A stretch of DNA of 64,000 bases, taken from Riptortus pedestris (taxonomy: Eukaryota; Arthropoda; Insecta; Hemiptera; Alydidae). This document shows, piece by piece, positions 43,206 to 55,070 of the stretch (its first letter is position 1; each line of letters starts with the position of its first letter). The notes beneath the pieces are model-generated. The model saw only the letters and a program-made list of their open reading frames with translations. It was not told the DNA's origin and did not search any database. The position numbers and the translations under genes were made by a program. The DNA lies in NCBI GenBank assembly GCA_019009955.1, contig CM032233.1, forward strand, positions 63,525,001-63,589,000, in the 5' to 3' direction.

Positions 43206-43461
43206 AAACTTACAATTGGGGCTCAGTTTGACCGTGTGAGTTAAGGCATTGGTCTTAATCTCGTGTGGTAGATCTAGGTCTAGAGTGGCGGGTTCAATTC
43301 CCGCCCTGGGCAGTAGAAATTTATTTAGTGACGGACTCATTAAATAAACTCCTTAGGCCCACTTTGGCTAGAAAAAGGGCGGTAACCTGTAGATAACCCG
43401 TCCAGATTAGCCATATTAGCATAAAGTGAACGTAAATAATAATAAACAAAAACTTACAATT
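43206..43461 (+). mobile_element. Best-preserved tRNA-derived SINE with 12-bp target-site duplications
   Basis: AAACTTACAATT flanks the element at 43206-43217 and 43450-43461. The body (43218-43449) starts GGGGCTCAGTTTGACCGTGT. Its tRNA-related head shows GTGAGTTAAGGC (box A region, resembling Ser/Leu-type tRNAs) and GGGTTCAATTCCCGCCC (box B). It is followed by a unique body with TTTAGTGACGGACTCATTAAA and GGTAACCTGTAGATAACCCG and an A/T-rich tail with AATAATAATAAACAA. Known: such elements are transcribed by RNA polymerase III from the internal boxes and mobilised by a LINE. Other copies here lie at 28523, 30723 and 62744. Confidence 0.92.
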
Positions 43462-43464
43462 ATA

Positions 43465-44360
43465 TTAAATACCCCTTAGTTTTTCTAGTATAAAGATTTG
43501 GTAGTTCCCATTTGATATTAACTTAGTACATATTTTAAAGTTAAATACAATACAGGAAATCTAATTTTAAACCATAAAAATCATCGATAATGGATTAGCT
43601 GGATGTATTGATTATAAAATATTAGGGTGGATGATTATTTGTGAGGTAGCAATCTCAAGCGACCACCTACTTACAGGCTTATGACCGAACAATAGTTTCA
43701 ATGTTAAAGTACTATAAACTAGTAGAACCACTGGTTTGTATTAGCCTTAAGATACAATGGTCAAATCAGAAGGATTATAAAAATAAAATAAAAAAATTAA
43801 ATCGGCTATTAGACACACAAATTCTTAGGGCGGTTTAGATAGCAACTCAGCTTTAAATTGGATGAATCGTTGGATTATGCAATATTTTTAAGCCACGGTT
43901 AGCCTTCGGGTTGTGTGAATAAGCAATGCCATAATTATCACGAACATTTATTATTTGTTACGTAGTTATTGAAAACAAAATAATGGGAAACGAAGTAAAA
44001 CAGTAATAACTCAGATAAGTGCCCACATTTATCGCATGCACTTTGTGAATAATTCTTTTGCAATATTCCCAGCTAGTTTCACAATAAGGTTTAAATTTAA
44101 AATAAAAGTATTTCTAAAAAGAATATACCAAAACCACTTCAAGTACTTGTAAATCTTCTTTTAGAAAAAACTAGGTGTACACATTTATTTTACATGTACT
44201 TGATATATCGTATATACTGACTAGGTAGGGAATTACTTTAATCAGGTGATTGATTGTCATGGTAAATACATGTTGCTGGGTGGTTAGGATTTATTTAATA
44301 TGAAACAAATAATATTCAGATATTCTCCAAACCAACGATTCAAGAAACACGATCGATCCT
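43465..44360. other. AT-rich gene-free stretch
   Basis: No feature recognised. Confidence 0.5.
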
Positions 44361-44365
44361 CCCTC

Positions 44366-44752
<387 letters not shown>

Positions 44753-44783
44753 ATATATATATTAGACATAACGTTATTTCTTA

Positions 44784-44925
44784 TTAGCGCATTTTCCTTC
44801 CTTTTGACAGATTCATTCAAGGGAAATCTGCTAATGAGAATGTACTCAGGATACGATTTTTTAAAACATTCCTGAAAAATCCATAGATTCAACCAAGGAT
44901 ATGACGAAACTGAGCTCTATATGTA
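44784..44925 (+). mobile_element. 5' fragment of the Helentron-like element
   Basis: TTAGCGCATTTTCC..., then CAAGGGAAATCTGCTAATGAG and GTACTCAGGATACGATTTT lead to GGATATGACGAAACTGAG, in the order of the 5' block of better copies. The remainder is not traceable. Confidence 0.6.
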
Positions 44926-46346
44926 GTTATAAATATACGAATTTCAACTTTCCAAAATTTAATTAAAAACGAATTATCCATACTAAACGTCAAGTTCAAA
45001 AATGAACACCAATGGAAAAGAAGATCTGTAATAGATGGCTTGTAAAGTCGTAAATTGCTGCAATATTGCACCGCTAATTGAAAAAAAATTTCCATACATT
45101 GGCCAGTGGTATCTGGAATACTAGTGGAGTTATTTGTACTTTTATTTATTTTAAACTCGTAGCACCCCTCCCCATTTCGAAAATTCTCCAAACAAATACC
45201 CAGAAACTTCCCTAACTTACATATTTAATTTATTTGTATCAATAAGACCGTCAATAAGGAACTTCATTAATTGATACAAAAAAACAAACAATTTTGGAAC
45301 TTATTCATCCCATTTTAGACCGAAGCCTGAAACTGGTGTGGTTATCATGAATTTTTTAAAGCTGAATATTTGGTATCGATACAAAAACGTTTTTAATTCA
45401 TTAAGTTCACTTTCCTCAAAAACATTTTAAGATTAATGAAACGCGAAATAAATTGGCCTTTCATGTTATTGAAACTATTGACAGCCTAGACTATCAACTA
45501 TCACCCATTCCCTAACCTCGAGTGATAAATGTTCAGGTTGAAAAAGGGGGTGTTTTCTTAGGACTATGGAATTATTATGTTAGAAATAGTGGATTAAAAA
45601 CCATTTTTATTTATATATTACTGAGCTAGTCAAGCTCAAAGGGTTTAATCCTCTATGTTATTATAATATGATGTGAGAAATGAAATTGGCTGTGAGCCAC
45701 CATCACAGTAAGATGGCATAATAACAAGATATCATGTTCCTCTGCAGATGGGCAAATGGAATCTGTCTCATCTTACTATCTCAAAATGCTCTGTAGTAGT
45801 GTATTAATTAAATCCGTGGTTTGAGCAGGCTGGCTGGCTTTGTGCCAAAACGGGAAAGGAGCTACAGACATTATGCAGTCACTCTTTTCGTTTAAATGCT
45901 CACGTGGAGTGTCATTATTAACAACATGGCCTTATATTTGGTGTTGTTGGGGAAAATGTACACCCACAGTGGCAGAGCACAAGTGTGTCAAACGCAAGTT
46001 ACTCTTTTCACTTTGAACAGAAGGAACGATGCATTATTTTTTTTAACCCGTATTTAGCTTGTGCGACTAAGCAATGTCGTGATTACAACATGAACTAATA
46101 ATCGTAATGTAATTATCTAAAGTAAAATACTGGGAAACCAAATAAAACTGTAATAGCTCAGAGAAAAGTCTTAATTTATCACATGATAATAAAGCCTTCA
46201 TGACATCTGTAATATTTCTATCATTGCCTCATGAAATTCTCAACATTAGCTAGGTTCTGAGTTGGTATTCTGGCAGATGGAAGTGACTTCTAATGTAGGT
46301 AGATGAAAGAAATGGCTAGGCTTCCACTATAACAATTTATTAAAAT

Positions 46347-46387
46347 GGCATAGCGCTTTCGATGCAGTGCATCATCATCAGTTGACA
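46347..46387 (-). ncRNA. Hammerhead ribozyme-like motif, copy 1 (stem I broken)
   Basis: On the minus strand CTGATGA, T, GATGC-ACT-GCATC, GAAA, GCGCT, A, TGCC. The core is canonical, but the bases before CTGATGA (GTCAA) do not pair with TGCC beyond the first A-T pair, so stem I is not formed. Confidence 0.5.
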
Positions 46388-46635
46388 CACAAAAACAATA
46401 ATTACTATCTCTATTAAAATATTTTAGATAAGGGATAAACTCGATAATATATAACAATAAAAACTATCTTTCTTAAAACTAAATAAAATATAAAACTTTT
46501 CATACATCGATATGCAATTTTTTATTAAAATAAGTGAGTACAAGTAGGACATTAAAACTATCTGAAAGAGTTGGTATTCTGGCAGGTGGAACCAGTCCAG
46601 GTCCAAGAGCCGTCAGGTCAACATCGAAAACCTTC

Positions 46636-46676
46636 CGGCACTGACGATGATGCACAGCATCGAAAGCCCTCTGCCG
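46636..46676 (+). ncRNA. Hammerhead ribozyme-like motif, copy 2
   Basis: Order seen: CGGCA (46636-46640, stem I 3' strand), CTGACGA (core, 46641-46647), one extra T, stem II GATGC-ACA-GCATC (46649-46661), GAAA (46662-46665), GCCCT, C (predicted cleavage after 46671), TGCCG (46672-46676, stem I 5' strand, complementary to CGGCA). Stem III (AGCCCT) would pair poorly, so this copy may be weak. The T between the core and stem II departs from the canonical hammerhead. Confidence 0.6.
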
Positions 46677-46744
46677 TTTAATAAATTATTATAGTGGAAG
46701 CGTAGTCAACAATTTCATTCATCCTACATATATCTGAAAGACTT

Positions 46745-46841
46745 AAACTGGACTATTTAGACAAAGAAATGGGAACAAAGGAGAAGGAGAAGAGAGATCG
46801 GTCTCCTTTGTTCCCCTTTCTTTGTCTAAATAGTTTAGTTT
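46745..46841. repeat. 40-bp inverted repeat between hammerhead motifs
   Basis: 46745-46784 and 46802-46841 are inverted copies with three mismatches, containing TATTTAGACAAAGAAA and its complement. The 17-base purine-rich spacer contains GAAGAGAGATC. It lies between motif copies 2 and 3. Confidence 0.85.
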
Positions 46842-46855
46842 TTGAGCGTCAACAG

Positions 46856-46895
46856 GGCACTGACGATGATGCACTGCATCGAAAGCGCTCTGCCG
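46856..46895 (+). ncRNA. Hammerhead ribozyme-like motif, copy 3 (best)
   Basis: GGCA (46856-46859), CTGACGA (46860-46866), T, stem II GATGC-ACT-GCATC (46868-46880), GAAA (46881-46884), then AGCGCT (46884-46889), which is self-complementary, C at 46890 (predicted cleavage after it), and TGCC (46891-46894) complementary to GGCA. A palindromic stem III without a loop implies action as a dimer, as proposed for short-stem natural hammerheads. The additional T after CTGACGA is atypical and activity is unproven. Confidence 0.65.
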
Positions 46896-46964
46896 TTTTA
46901 ATATGTAAATTGATACAGTGGAAGCGTAGCCAATTCTTTCATCCTACCTACATTAGCTAGGTTA

Positions 46965-49900
46965 TTATAAGGCAATATTAACTTAAAATATATCTATATA
47001 AATTATAAAAGTCAATCAGTTCGAACATTTTGAGCTATCCCTAATGAGTATAAAGTACCAAAGGGTCTTTTTTTATTTACCGGTTCTCCAGTAAAATCTT
47101 ACACTTTTTTACCTAAAATATACATTTTTGAATCTCCCAGAAGTTATCGAGGTAATGATTGTTGTGTTTAATTCAGAATCTGCTGAAAACTAAACAGAAT
47201 GAGTGATATTTTAATCTTTGGTTCGGATAATAATAATAAGAAATTAACAGATTTTTTTTTTTAAATGCATCCAAACTACAATGCTTTCCTTTATTATCAG
47301 TTTTAGTTTGTTTTTTTTTTAAAAAAAAGCTTATTCAATTTCTATTGACAACTTAATGATTTGGTCAAACATTGTGGAATAAATTAAATAAAGGTTCTTG
47401 CAGAAAATCTACCTTTTCGCCAGTTAGACTCGGTAAATTATATTGATCACTCCCTCTCCCCCCAGTTAATTTGAGTTTATTCTTGTGAATATCTGCTCCT
47501 GCCCAACTTGAAGTGTACCAATAAAAATGCCCACCACCTTCTAATGGTTTATGGATAACGCCCTGATATATAATTGCGAAGGGTGATAGAGGATAGGAAA
47601 GTTTATCGGGTGGTTGTTAGGGTGACGGGATTGCGGGTTGGTCAAGATGGAGGGTAGTCGCGCAGAGTGGGGGCCCAATGAGAATCATTCTCCCCTCTAC
47701 CCCTTATTTAACCTTCCAACCCCTCGACCACAACTCTCCAAGTACAATCACTGTTTTAACAGCTCCCGCTTATTCTACCCACCGAACTTGAAATCTTCTT
47801 TATATTTTTACCATTAGTAATTCCTCAGACAATGGGCAAATGTTATATATTAAAAAAACCCTCTTTGGTTGGCAATTGTTAAATTAATTCAGGTAATTGG
47901 AGAGGGATATAGTTACATACACCCCGATATCCCTCTTCTTTATTTCATCCATGAAAAAAGGCCTCAAGCTTTGTCTGATGATTATTGTGCTACATGTGAA
48001 GCGCGCGTCATTCTTTTCTTCTAGGTGTTATTTTTGATAGATAGAAGATATATTGAATTTTAATATCGACAACAAAAGTCAATATTTTATTTTATCTTAA
48101 TCTTGCTCCTGAAGCAAATGGAATTACTTAAGTAACTCAAGAGATGTGTAAGATGCCTGCAATCCAGAAATAGCCTGCTTGACCAACATAATAGCCGTAT
48201 TTAATTCATCTGTTCTTGAATCCCGAAAACTGTCTTCATTGTACTGAGAAATAGATTGATTGTTTAGAAAAAACACTATAGTTTTTAATAAATAGCCTAA
48301 AATATTTATTCATCTCACTAATGTAAATGCGTGATGTGTAATGCCAAAATCTTTCATGTGGCGTGATTTATTGCCATAATCTATTTTGAGTTGCCAATGT
48401 ACAGAACAGATGGGTGACACCAGTCAATTCTATTGGGTGATTGGAAGTCTGGAGTTTATATTTTGATATTCATAAATCCATACAATGTATTTATACTAAA
48501 AATATGTATAATCTGACGATTGAATTATCTTAGCATGAGTACGAAATAACATACACAACACGAAATAAAATTCCGATGCTGATTAGATAAAAATAGTACA
48601 ATTATGGAAAATAGTTAACAATTTATCTATTCTTAAACGAATGGCAGATTGAAAGTTCTATTAATCAATGTGTTAAAGGATTTAAGGATATTGAACCCAG
48701 TACAGCAACCTCGAAAACTGAACTGTTCTAGCGAATCGAAAGCTGGTTTGTCTACTATACTTTTGCGTTGCATGACACTCCTTCTTCCACACGACTCAAA
48801 ATTGTCCCATTAAAGGGAATATTTAAGTCTATAGTTCGGGTAATTAAACACGGTGAAACTCATATGGGTTGTCCTGTATAGTATATATATGTTGCAAATA
48901 ATACTTAATGACTTACTATGCGCTACGGCTCTTGATGGATCTGGCCTACTGCCACCTGGTTGACCATTCCTCTTCGTTTTTAGCAAGGCATCCCCAATTA
49001 TAGGTGTCCAGGTTCCCCAAATCCTCCTTAGCTAACGAAGTCTACTTTACTTAATTCTCTTACTGTCCGAATAGTATATTTTTAAGCAAGAACTATTTTA
49101 TTTCATTCAATGAAAGTATGTAGAAAGATTGTTGGTGACTAACGCGAGATGGAATGGGGTCCAGTGGAAATACTAACTCTGTCATGAACGTTCTAAATAA
49201 CGAAAACAAATATTAAGAAAATGCATAAATTAATTTTATGTTGGTTTTCAATTCACTGGGAGATCTTTAAACCCACATTTCAAATAAATTGGAATGTCAG
49301 AAAAGCTGAATTTTTAGTGTCGGAAATTAGTAAGGGAATGGATGAAATAGACATTGAGATCGTGGTATTTGGTTGAGTACGTAAATGGGAGAGCCTGTAA
49401 TTATATGGAGCATTTTGGATTGAAGGGCATGGACCTTGTGGGAAGGACTATTTTGTTTTCTAGAGAAAATATATATCTAATATTTGAAGTAGGAAATGAC
49501 CTTACTTGCTTTTGTTTAAGACTGTGATACACCGACGTTAATAAACAAAAATAACCTTAGTCATCATCAATAAAATCCCCAGCCTTGAGCATTGCTCATC
49601 ATCTATACTTTCGAAAACGCTACGCAATGTTATATTGTGACTGCGGAGGCTTCGTCAAACATTTATCAGCATTGATTGAGCTATTTTTCCTACATTGTTA
49701 TTATCTGATCAGATATGATAAATAACTCACTATTGCTGCATTCAATTTACTTAGTCTACGATACAGTGCATTGGTCTAGTTAGTCTTTGTAACGCAAGTA
49801 AGAATTTCTTAAAAGTTCTAGAAATGTGTACAAGCTATTGAATAAGTTTCCTAGTGTGTAAATCAACATAAGCACTGAGTATATTGAAGCCTTTCGAAAT

Positions 49901-50190
49901 TTAGCAATTATTTTCCTATTTCCTATACATCAACAAGCCTTTATGCTTTATTGGAAGATACCTCATTAATATTAAAATGGACTGCTCTATATATATATTA
50001 GAAAGTGTTAAAGAAAGTATGACAAATGTATATCTGAAGAAGCTCCATTAAAAAGGGATAAATATTAAAGCCAAGGTGAAATTTGATCTACTGCCATTAC
50101 GTGTGAATGATGATATGCATTTCAAATCAGACAGAATTTACAAAACGTAGTTTTGCATTTTCAATCGTGTAAAAACTAAATATTTTTAAC
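46965..50190. other. Gene-free stretch with one GC-richer island
   Basis: 47440-47780 is GC-richer (GTGACGGGATTGCGGGTTGG, CGCGCAGAGTGGGGGCCC) and may be a conserved non-coding element. The rest is AT-rich with no recognised gene or transposon. Confidence 0.4.
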
Positions 50191-50199
50191 TGCTTAATA

Positions 50200-50545
50200 A
50201 TGCCAAAAACAAGTGAATTGAGTGTTGCCACTCACGAAAAATTTATTTTATTGCGCAACAAACAAAAATCGTATTGTGAAATATCAGATTTCTTGGGTCT
50301 TCATTTTTTTAAAGTAAGATAGGTAATTAAGAGTTATGAAGAATGAGATTCAACTGCAAATAACCGACGCCGATGGAAATCTTGTACCTATTGAAGGGAT
50401 TTTAAATGTTAGAAGGTTATATGAGAATTTTCCGAGGCAACCTCCTAGCAAGTGCAGCTAAATTGGGTATCCAAAAGTTTATATTGCAGAAGGACAATCA
50501 TCCGACACGTAGAGCCCATGAAACTAATTATTATAACTATTAATC
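50200..50545 (+). pseudogene. Tc1-like transposase, internally deleted and frameshifted
   Basis: ATG at 50200 gives Met-Pro-Lys-Thr-Ser-Glu-Leu-Ser-Val-Ala-Thr, then KQKSYCEISDFLGL, the N-terminal helix-turn-helix of Tc1 transposases, then a stop. The motif Ser-Tyr-Glu-Glu-stop-Asp-Ser-Thr-Ala-Asn follows in a shifted frame, matching the linker of the second helix-turn-helix. The sequence then jumps to GNLLASAAKLGIQKFILQKD and NHPTRRA, the region of the second catalytic Asp in Tc1 enzymes. The first Asp region between them is missing. At least one stop, one frameshift and a large internal deletion make it dead. TIRs were not identified. Confidence 0.85.
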
Positions 50546-50759
50546 ATACTGTTTATTAATAAAAATCATTATATTCTATTAATGTGTATCATATAAGAGC
50601 TTTCGAATAAAATAAAAATAAATTTAAAAACTACTTGCTTGGAGCAAGTCCAAAAATGTTGTAAATAAGTGTTTTATTGTGGTAGAAACTATATTGAGTA
50701 CAAACATTTTTAGGTGTTTATCGAGGATGTGTAAAGTCTACCTTCTTTTAGATTAGTTT

Positions 50760-51136
50760 TTCTAGACAGCCATTCTCATCCTTAGCGGCCTTCAGTTAAT
50801 TATTTAGGTCGACTATCCATTCTGAGAACAAATCCTGGCGCCATGCTCTTCAGCCTTCAAGCACTCCTTCCAGAGATCAACAAACCATTGTTCCTTCCAG
50901 CCAACATCAAAGTATCTGTCCAATATTCTGGAAATGTATTCCAAACACTCGTGGCAGGTTCTTTAAATATTTTCTCCAGATACAACTCTTCATTCAAATA
51001 TTTTTGTCAAATGTCAGGTTTCATTGGCCCCGAGCTGGGAGGAGAGCTTTTCATTATGTCCTTATTTGCTGATCCTCATTATTTTGGTGTAATATTAACA
51101 AATTCTTGTCGCTTTCATTTTATCAGGGTTTATTGA
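50760..51136. other. GC-moderate segment with unassigned 97-codon frame
   Basis: The frame 50843-51136 (+) encodes a hydrophobic, unrecognised peptide. On the opposite strand fragments such as Trp-Lys-Glu-Gln-Trp-Phe look protein-like but contain stops. This may be an old transposon fragment; I cannot name it. Confidence 0.3.
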
Positions 51137-51139
51137 ATT

Positions 51140-53895
51140 ATATTTTTTTATTTTTAAGCTCAATTTCACAATTGATTTTACCTCTAATATTTGAGATGCA
51201 TATTTATAATAACATGATGAGTGTTTTTCAACAATATACCCTGAGCACGTAATTTACTTTGAACTGACAAAATGCCAGGTCAGTTAAGTGTTTTTAATGG
51301 CCTTTTTGAATGCAGATATTTTGTGTTACTCTTAGTAATATTTTTATATTATATAGATTGGAAACGTAAGTAAGCGCAGCTTAAGAAGATACAATAAAAT
51401 AAAATAGGTTGAATACTTAATATTATACCTGTATGTCGACGTGACGAGAAGAAATGGAAGAATTTAAAGCCTGATGAGTATTTAAAAAGATAAAACATTA
51501 TTTTCTGGCACTTTGTGAAGCCGAAATTATTGTCCGTGAAAAAAATGTTTGCCGTACTTGAATATTGTTATTTTAAAGTATTAAATATTTATTAATCATT
51601 TGTGCGAATTTCAATTAGTACGAATTTCACTTCAATAAATCTAAATTAATAATAGGCTTGAATTGTTTAAAGCAACATCTTCAATGAGATTCACATATTA
51701 CCTTCATGTGCTAAACAACCCTTTTGTAACCCCTATTCAGTGAATGCTGACGACACTATCCCGTTGGAAAGAATATCATTATAAGGATCTTGATAACGGG
51801 TGTAATGTGAATTTCGGAATATACAAACCATAAGAAACATTCTAAAAATTAACTATAATGAATTGAAAAAGGTATGAATTTAACAAGGAATTTAGAAAAG
51901 TAAGATACACAAAGAATAATGGAGTCAAAGAATCTTACAGTTGTAAGAAATCATTGGTTACATAAAAAACTTCTGATAGAAGCAAGATACAGAACTAACT
52001 TTCACTTCTTGCAGATAAGTTTAATATGGGGTGCGGAAAGCTAAGAAAGAAATCTTGGAATATTTAAATAAATATTCACTTGCAATATTCGAAACATTAG
52101 GAATATCATCCCTATTAGCTTGTTTACATTGCGCGTTGAGTTAGCCATCCATTCATCAGCAGCTTTCCTTTCCAAAGGAATCCCTCCTTTACAAACCATT
52201 CAGGAAGAAAGGCGGTGCACTAGTAATCATCTAGTTAGACTGTGATTTTATTGTAAATGTAGATAGAAATTAATAGCGAAGGCTGTCCTCGGCTCCCTGA
52301 TCCCTAGGCCTTCGTGGATCTCCAGACGAGTTTCTCAATACAGCAAGCTGAATTGAATGTTGCTTGTACGCCATCTGGATAGGTGCATCCCTCTTTTATA
52401 TCCTAAATAATTAGACTACATCATACTACGATATATTTTCTGCCAAGTTATATTAAGAAAAGGGCAAAGCGGGTAAATAATTGATTCATTTAAATATATA
52501 ATGCATAAACATATAATAGCGGTTTGCTGATTCAAAGACGGTGGAAAAACACGTAGAGCAGATGAGGAGCTTCCAAGCATACGTGAGCTTTTTTTCTGTG
52601 AATTGGCTAATCAAGAGTAAAGTTTGTGCGAGAACCACACGTCTTAGGGCTCAGCAGAAAAAATAAAATAAGAGAAAGCAGTGGGGGGAAAAGTATTTGC
52701 ACACCCCGTTTTTACTTTATATAATGAATTGAAAATTGAAAGCAATTCATTTGAGTGTACCCAATAATAAGTACAACGGAAACTTGTTAAAACCACTTTT
52801 AAACTTGGCCACATCTTAAAAGAAGAGTGGGCAAGGGTAGGTAAGAGCGGAAAGAGTTTAGAGGGAAACCCAAAAGAATTGTGTATATTGAGTCTGTAAT
52901 ATTTTTTAAATGTAGGAGAATTTTTTTGTCCTTTTATTATTGGGATTCATGTTGATGTGTAATTAAATGAAACATCGGTGGTGGTTTTTCGTAAGTCTCG
53001 TATAGAGGTGTTGTTATAATCAAATGTGGTAGCGTGTTTTGCGTGTGCCGAAATGTGTATGTCTTATTTTATATTGGTACGTTTGGGTTGTTAAAGTCTG
53101 CTTTGAGGTGTTGTTTGTCTCTCCTTTGTATATTGCACTACGTGCGTGTGTGTAGAGCTTGGTACTTGGTCGATTACATTTGTGGTTTGAACTTGAGGAA
53201 GGAGGTCTTGAAGTTTAGTGTAGAGTGAATTAAGTCTTTTTGTGGTTTTTAGTCCTAGGTTGATATAGGGGAATGTTTTAAGTTTTATGGTTCATAAATT
53301 CATGTACTATGTCCACAAATGTCTTATACGATTCTTCGTTCATTCTTGCTCCGAAGTAGGATTGTCCGAAACTGTTGCACAATAATACACACATCTTTTA
53401 ACTGATTGAGTGATTTTTTAGCGAATACATAACTGAATCAGTTAAGTAAGAAGACGTTTCTACGAATGTAAAAATGCCTTATAATAAAAGAAGGTATGAG
53501 AGAACGGTATGGGAACATAGGCACAGGTGGAGTGGGGGACAATTTAGAGGAATAGGGGCAGAGGTTTCAACCTTTACCCCTCCCGTATTACTGCCACTAA
53601 TTAAATCTCGGAGTAATTGGTGGCCAGCCCTGTACAAAGGGCGAAGAGAGGCGACCCCTCGAGTGTGCATGCATTATACACCCCTATAATAGATCCAGTA
53701 TCCGCTACCGACCGCTCATGCTTCGATGCCTCAGATTCAAACGAGCCTTTCATAACGCTTCATACTTCATCCTTCCTTCCCCTATCCCTACGTTTTATAA
53801 ATCACTTTAAATATCCACGCTGTTAATAAAATATTCGATTCACAGTTGCATTTTCGCAACACTGTGCTGACTAAACAGCCCCTTAGGCCTCTGAC
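51140..53895. other. Gene-free stretch with GC-richer patches
   Basis: 52130-52390 and 53500-53760 are less AT-rich (for example GGAGTGGGGGACAATTTAG, GGTGGCCAGCCCTGTAC). Short frames on both strands in the second patch are unrecognised. Candidate non-coding elements only. Confidence 0.35.
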
Positions 53896-53897
53896 TT

Positions 53898-54020
53898 TTA
53901 GCAGATTTCCTTTAAGATAAATCAGCTATTTTGGTACTATTGACAATTAACTATTAAAAACTTACTTCAAATGTATGCTGCTTCTACCCTGCAGACTTTG
54001 AGAATGACGTCAGTTAAAAT
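53898..54020 (+). mobile_element. 5' fragment of the Helentron-like element
   Basis: TTAGCAGATTTCCTTTAAG, ATCAGCTATTTTGGTACT and CTTCAAATGTATGCTGCTTC followed by GAGAATGACG track the 5' block of better copies. It ends at the position of the expected microsatellite. Confidence 0.6.
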
Positions 54021-54024
54021 TTAT

Positions 54025-54880
54025 ATATGATGAATGTGTCTTTAAACAACGACATATGAAAAAAAAAAAACTATATATATCAAATATTTTCTCAAAGAAG
54101 TTGGATTAGTTCGAGATGAAATAAGGATCAATTCAGACCAAAATTTCGAGATATAATATATATTATCGGGGCTTTTAATGTTACGGTTACTATTAGTAAC
54201 ATATTTGATGTATTCGTCATTACTTTTATTGTTTCATGAAGAATACTATTACTTTTACAAACATTTTCTGTATTGTGTGTATGATTATGTAAACAAAGTA
54301 TGCAACAGTATATAAATGAAATTGACTTCAAAAAGAAGAATTCACATTTAAAACTATTTATAGCATAAACTAACCATCCGAACAAATAAAAAACATTCTT
54401 AAAAATTCTAGCGTAACAATCACTTATGAAAAAAAAATTAAATACTGTGCTGTATACAAGATTAAAATCTAAAATATCAATAGGAATGATATGTAATAGC
54501 ATATGAAGTATACGATATAATAATTGTGACTTTGTATAATTATGTGAAACCTCTCAATATACCAATAAAAGAATCATAATAAGACATTAATATTAGGAAC
54601 GAATAGTAAATCTGTTCTATACTCGATTAAAGGAAACTATATCCATTATCATAGTAACATAAAGTTCTGGTTACAAACCCATAAAACAAGACGCCTTTTA
54701 CAAGAAAAGTAAAAAAAAAAAAGTTTAAAAAAAACCACATAGAATTTACTGAAATATCAGAAGAAACTGGAGTTACTTTAGTATTAAAGTTCATGATTAT
54801 GGTATATCTTGAAATTTAACAAAAAGAATTAGAAGGTAGGAATAACGTCGCAAGTCGCTAGACTAGTAATATATATATAT
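54025..54880. other. AT-rich gene-free stretch
   Basis: A 124-codon minus frame (54128-54502) is AT-driven and hydrophobic without similarity. Confidence 0.45.
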
Positions 54881-54889
54881 ATAGTGGTA

Positions 54890-55065
54890 TTTCAGGCACT
54901 AAAGTCCTTGAAGGACCTAGGTATCAGCCTCCTCTGACTTTGGTGATAGCTGTTTCCAACTAGGATACTCCAAATACGTATTCCAACTTCTGCACGTACT
55001 CCTCCCGGCCGAAGTATTGGATCATCTTGGCTGGGTCTCATCGGTTCATTTACATCATCCCACAT
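54890..55065 (-). pseudogene. Possible LINE C-terminal remnant
   Basis: Minus-strand pieces such as Trp-Lys-Gln-Leu-Ser-Pro-Lys-Ser-Glu-Glu-Ala, then Val-Leu-Gln-Gly-Leu, resemble the W...EA...GL ending of LINE polymerases, and the ACTTTAGTGCCTGAAATACC end is compatible. Stops interrupt it. Weak. Confidence 0.3.
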
Positions 55066-55070
55066 ATTCA

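Larger units (their letters stand above)
46255..46960. mobile_element. Penelope-like element debris with three hammerhead-type motifs
   Basis: A segment of about 95 bp (GCATCGAAAGC..TGCCGTTTTAAT..ATAGTGGAAGC..TTTCATC) occurs three times: inverted at about 46295-46387, direct at 46636-46735 and direct at 46856-46950. GTTGGTATTCTGGCAG occurs at 46261 and 46570. Known: Penelope-like retroelements carry hammerhead ribozymes in their terminal repeats. No reverse transcriptase or GIY-YIG region was seen, so the family assignment rests only on the ribozyme motifs and repeat arrangement. Confidence 0.6.

Noticed and set aside
43218..43320. Functional tRNA gene
   Set aside because: Boxes are present but it is flanked by target-site duplications and followed by the SINE body; the cloverleaf is not intact.
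50843..51136. 97-codon + frame as a gene
   Set aside because: Hydrophobic, unrecognised, without splice or promoter evidence; protein-like pieces on the other strand contain stops.
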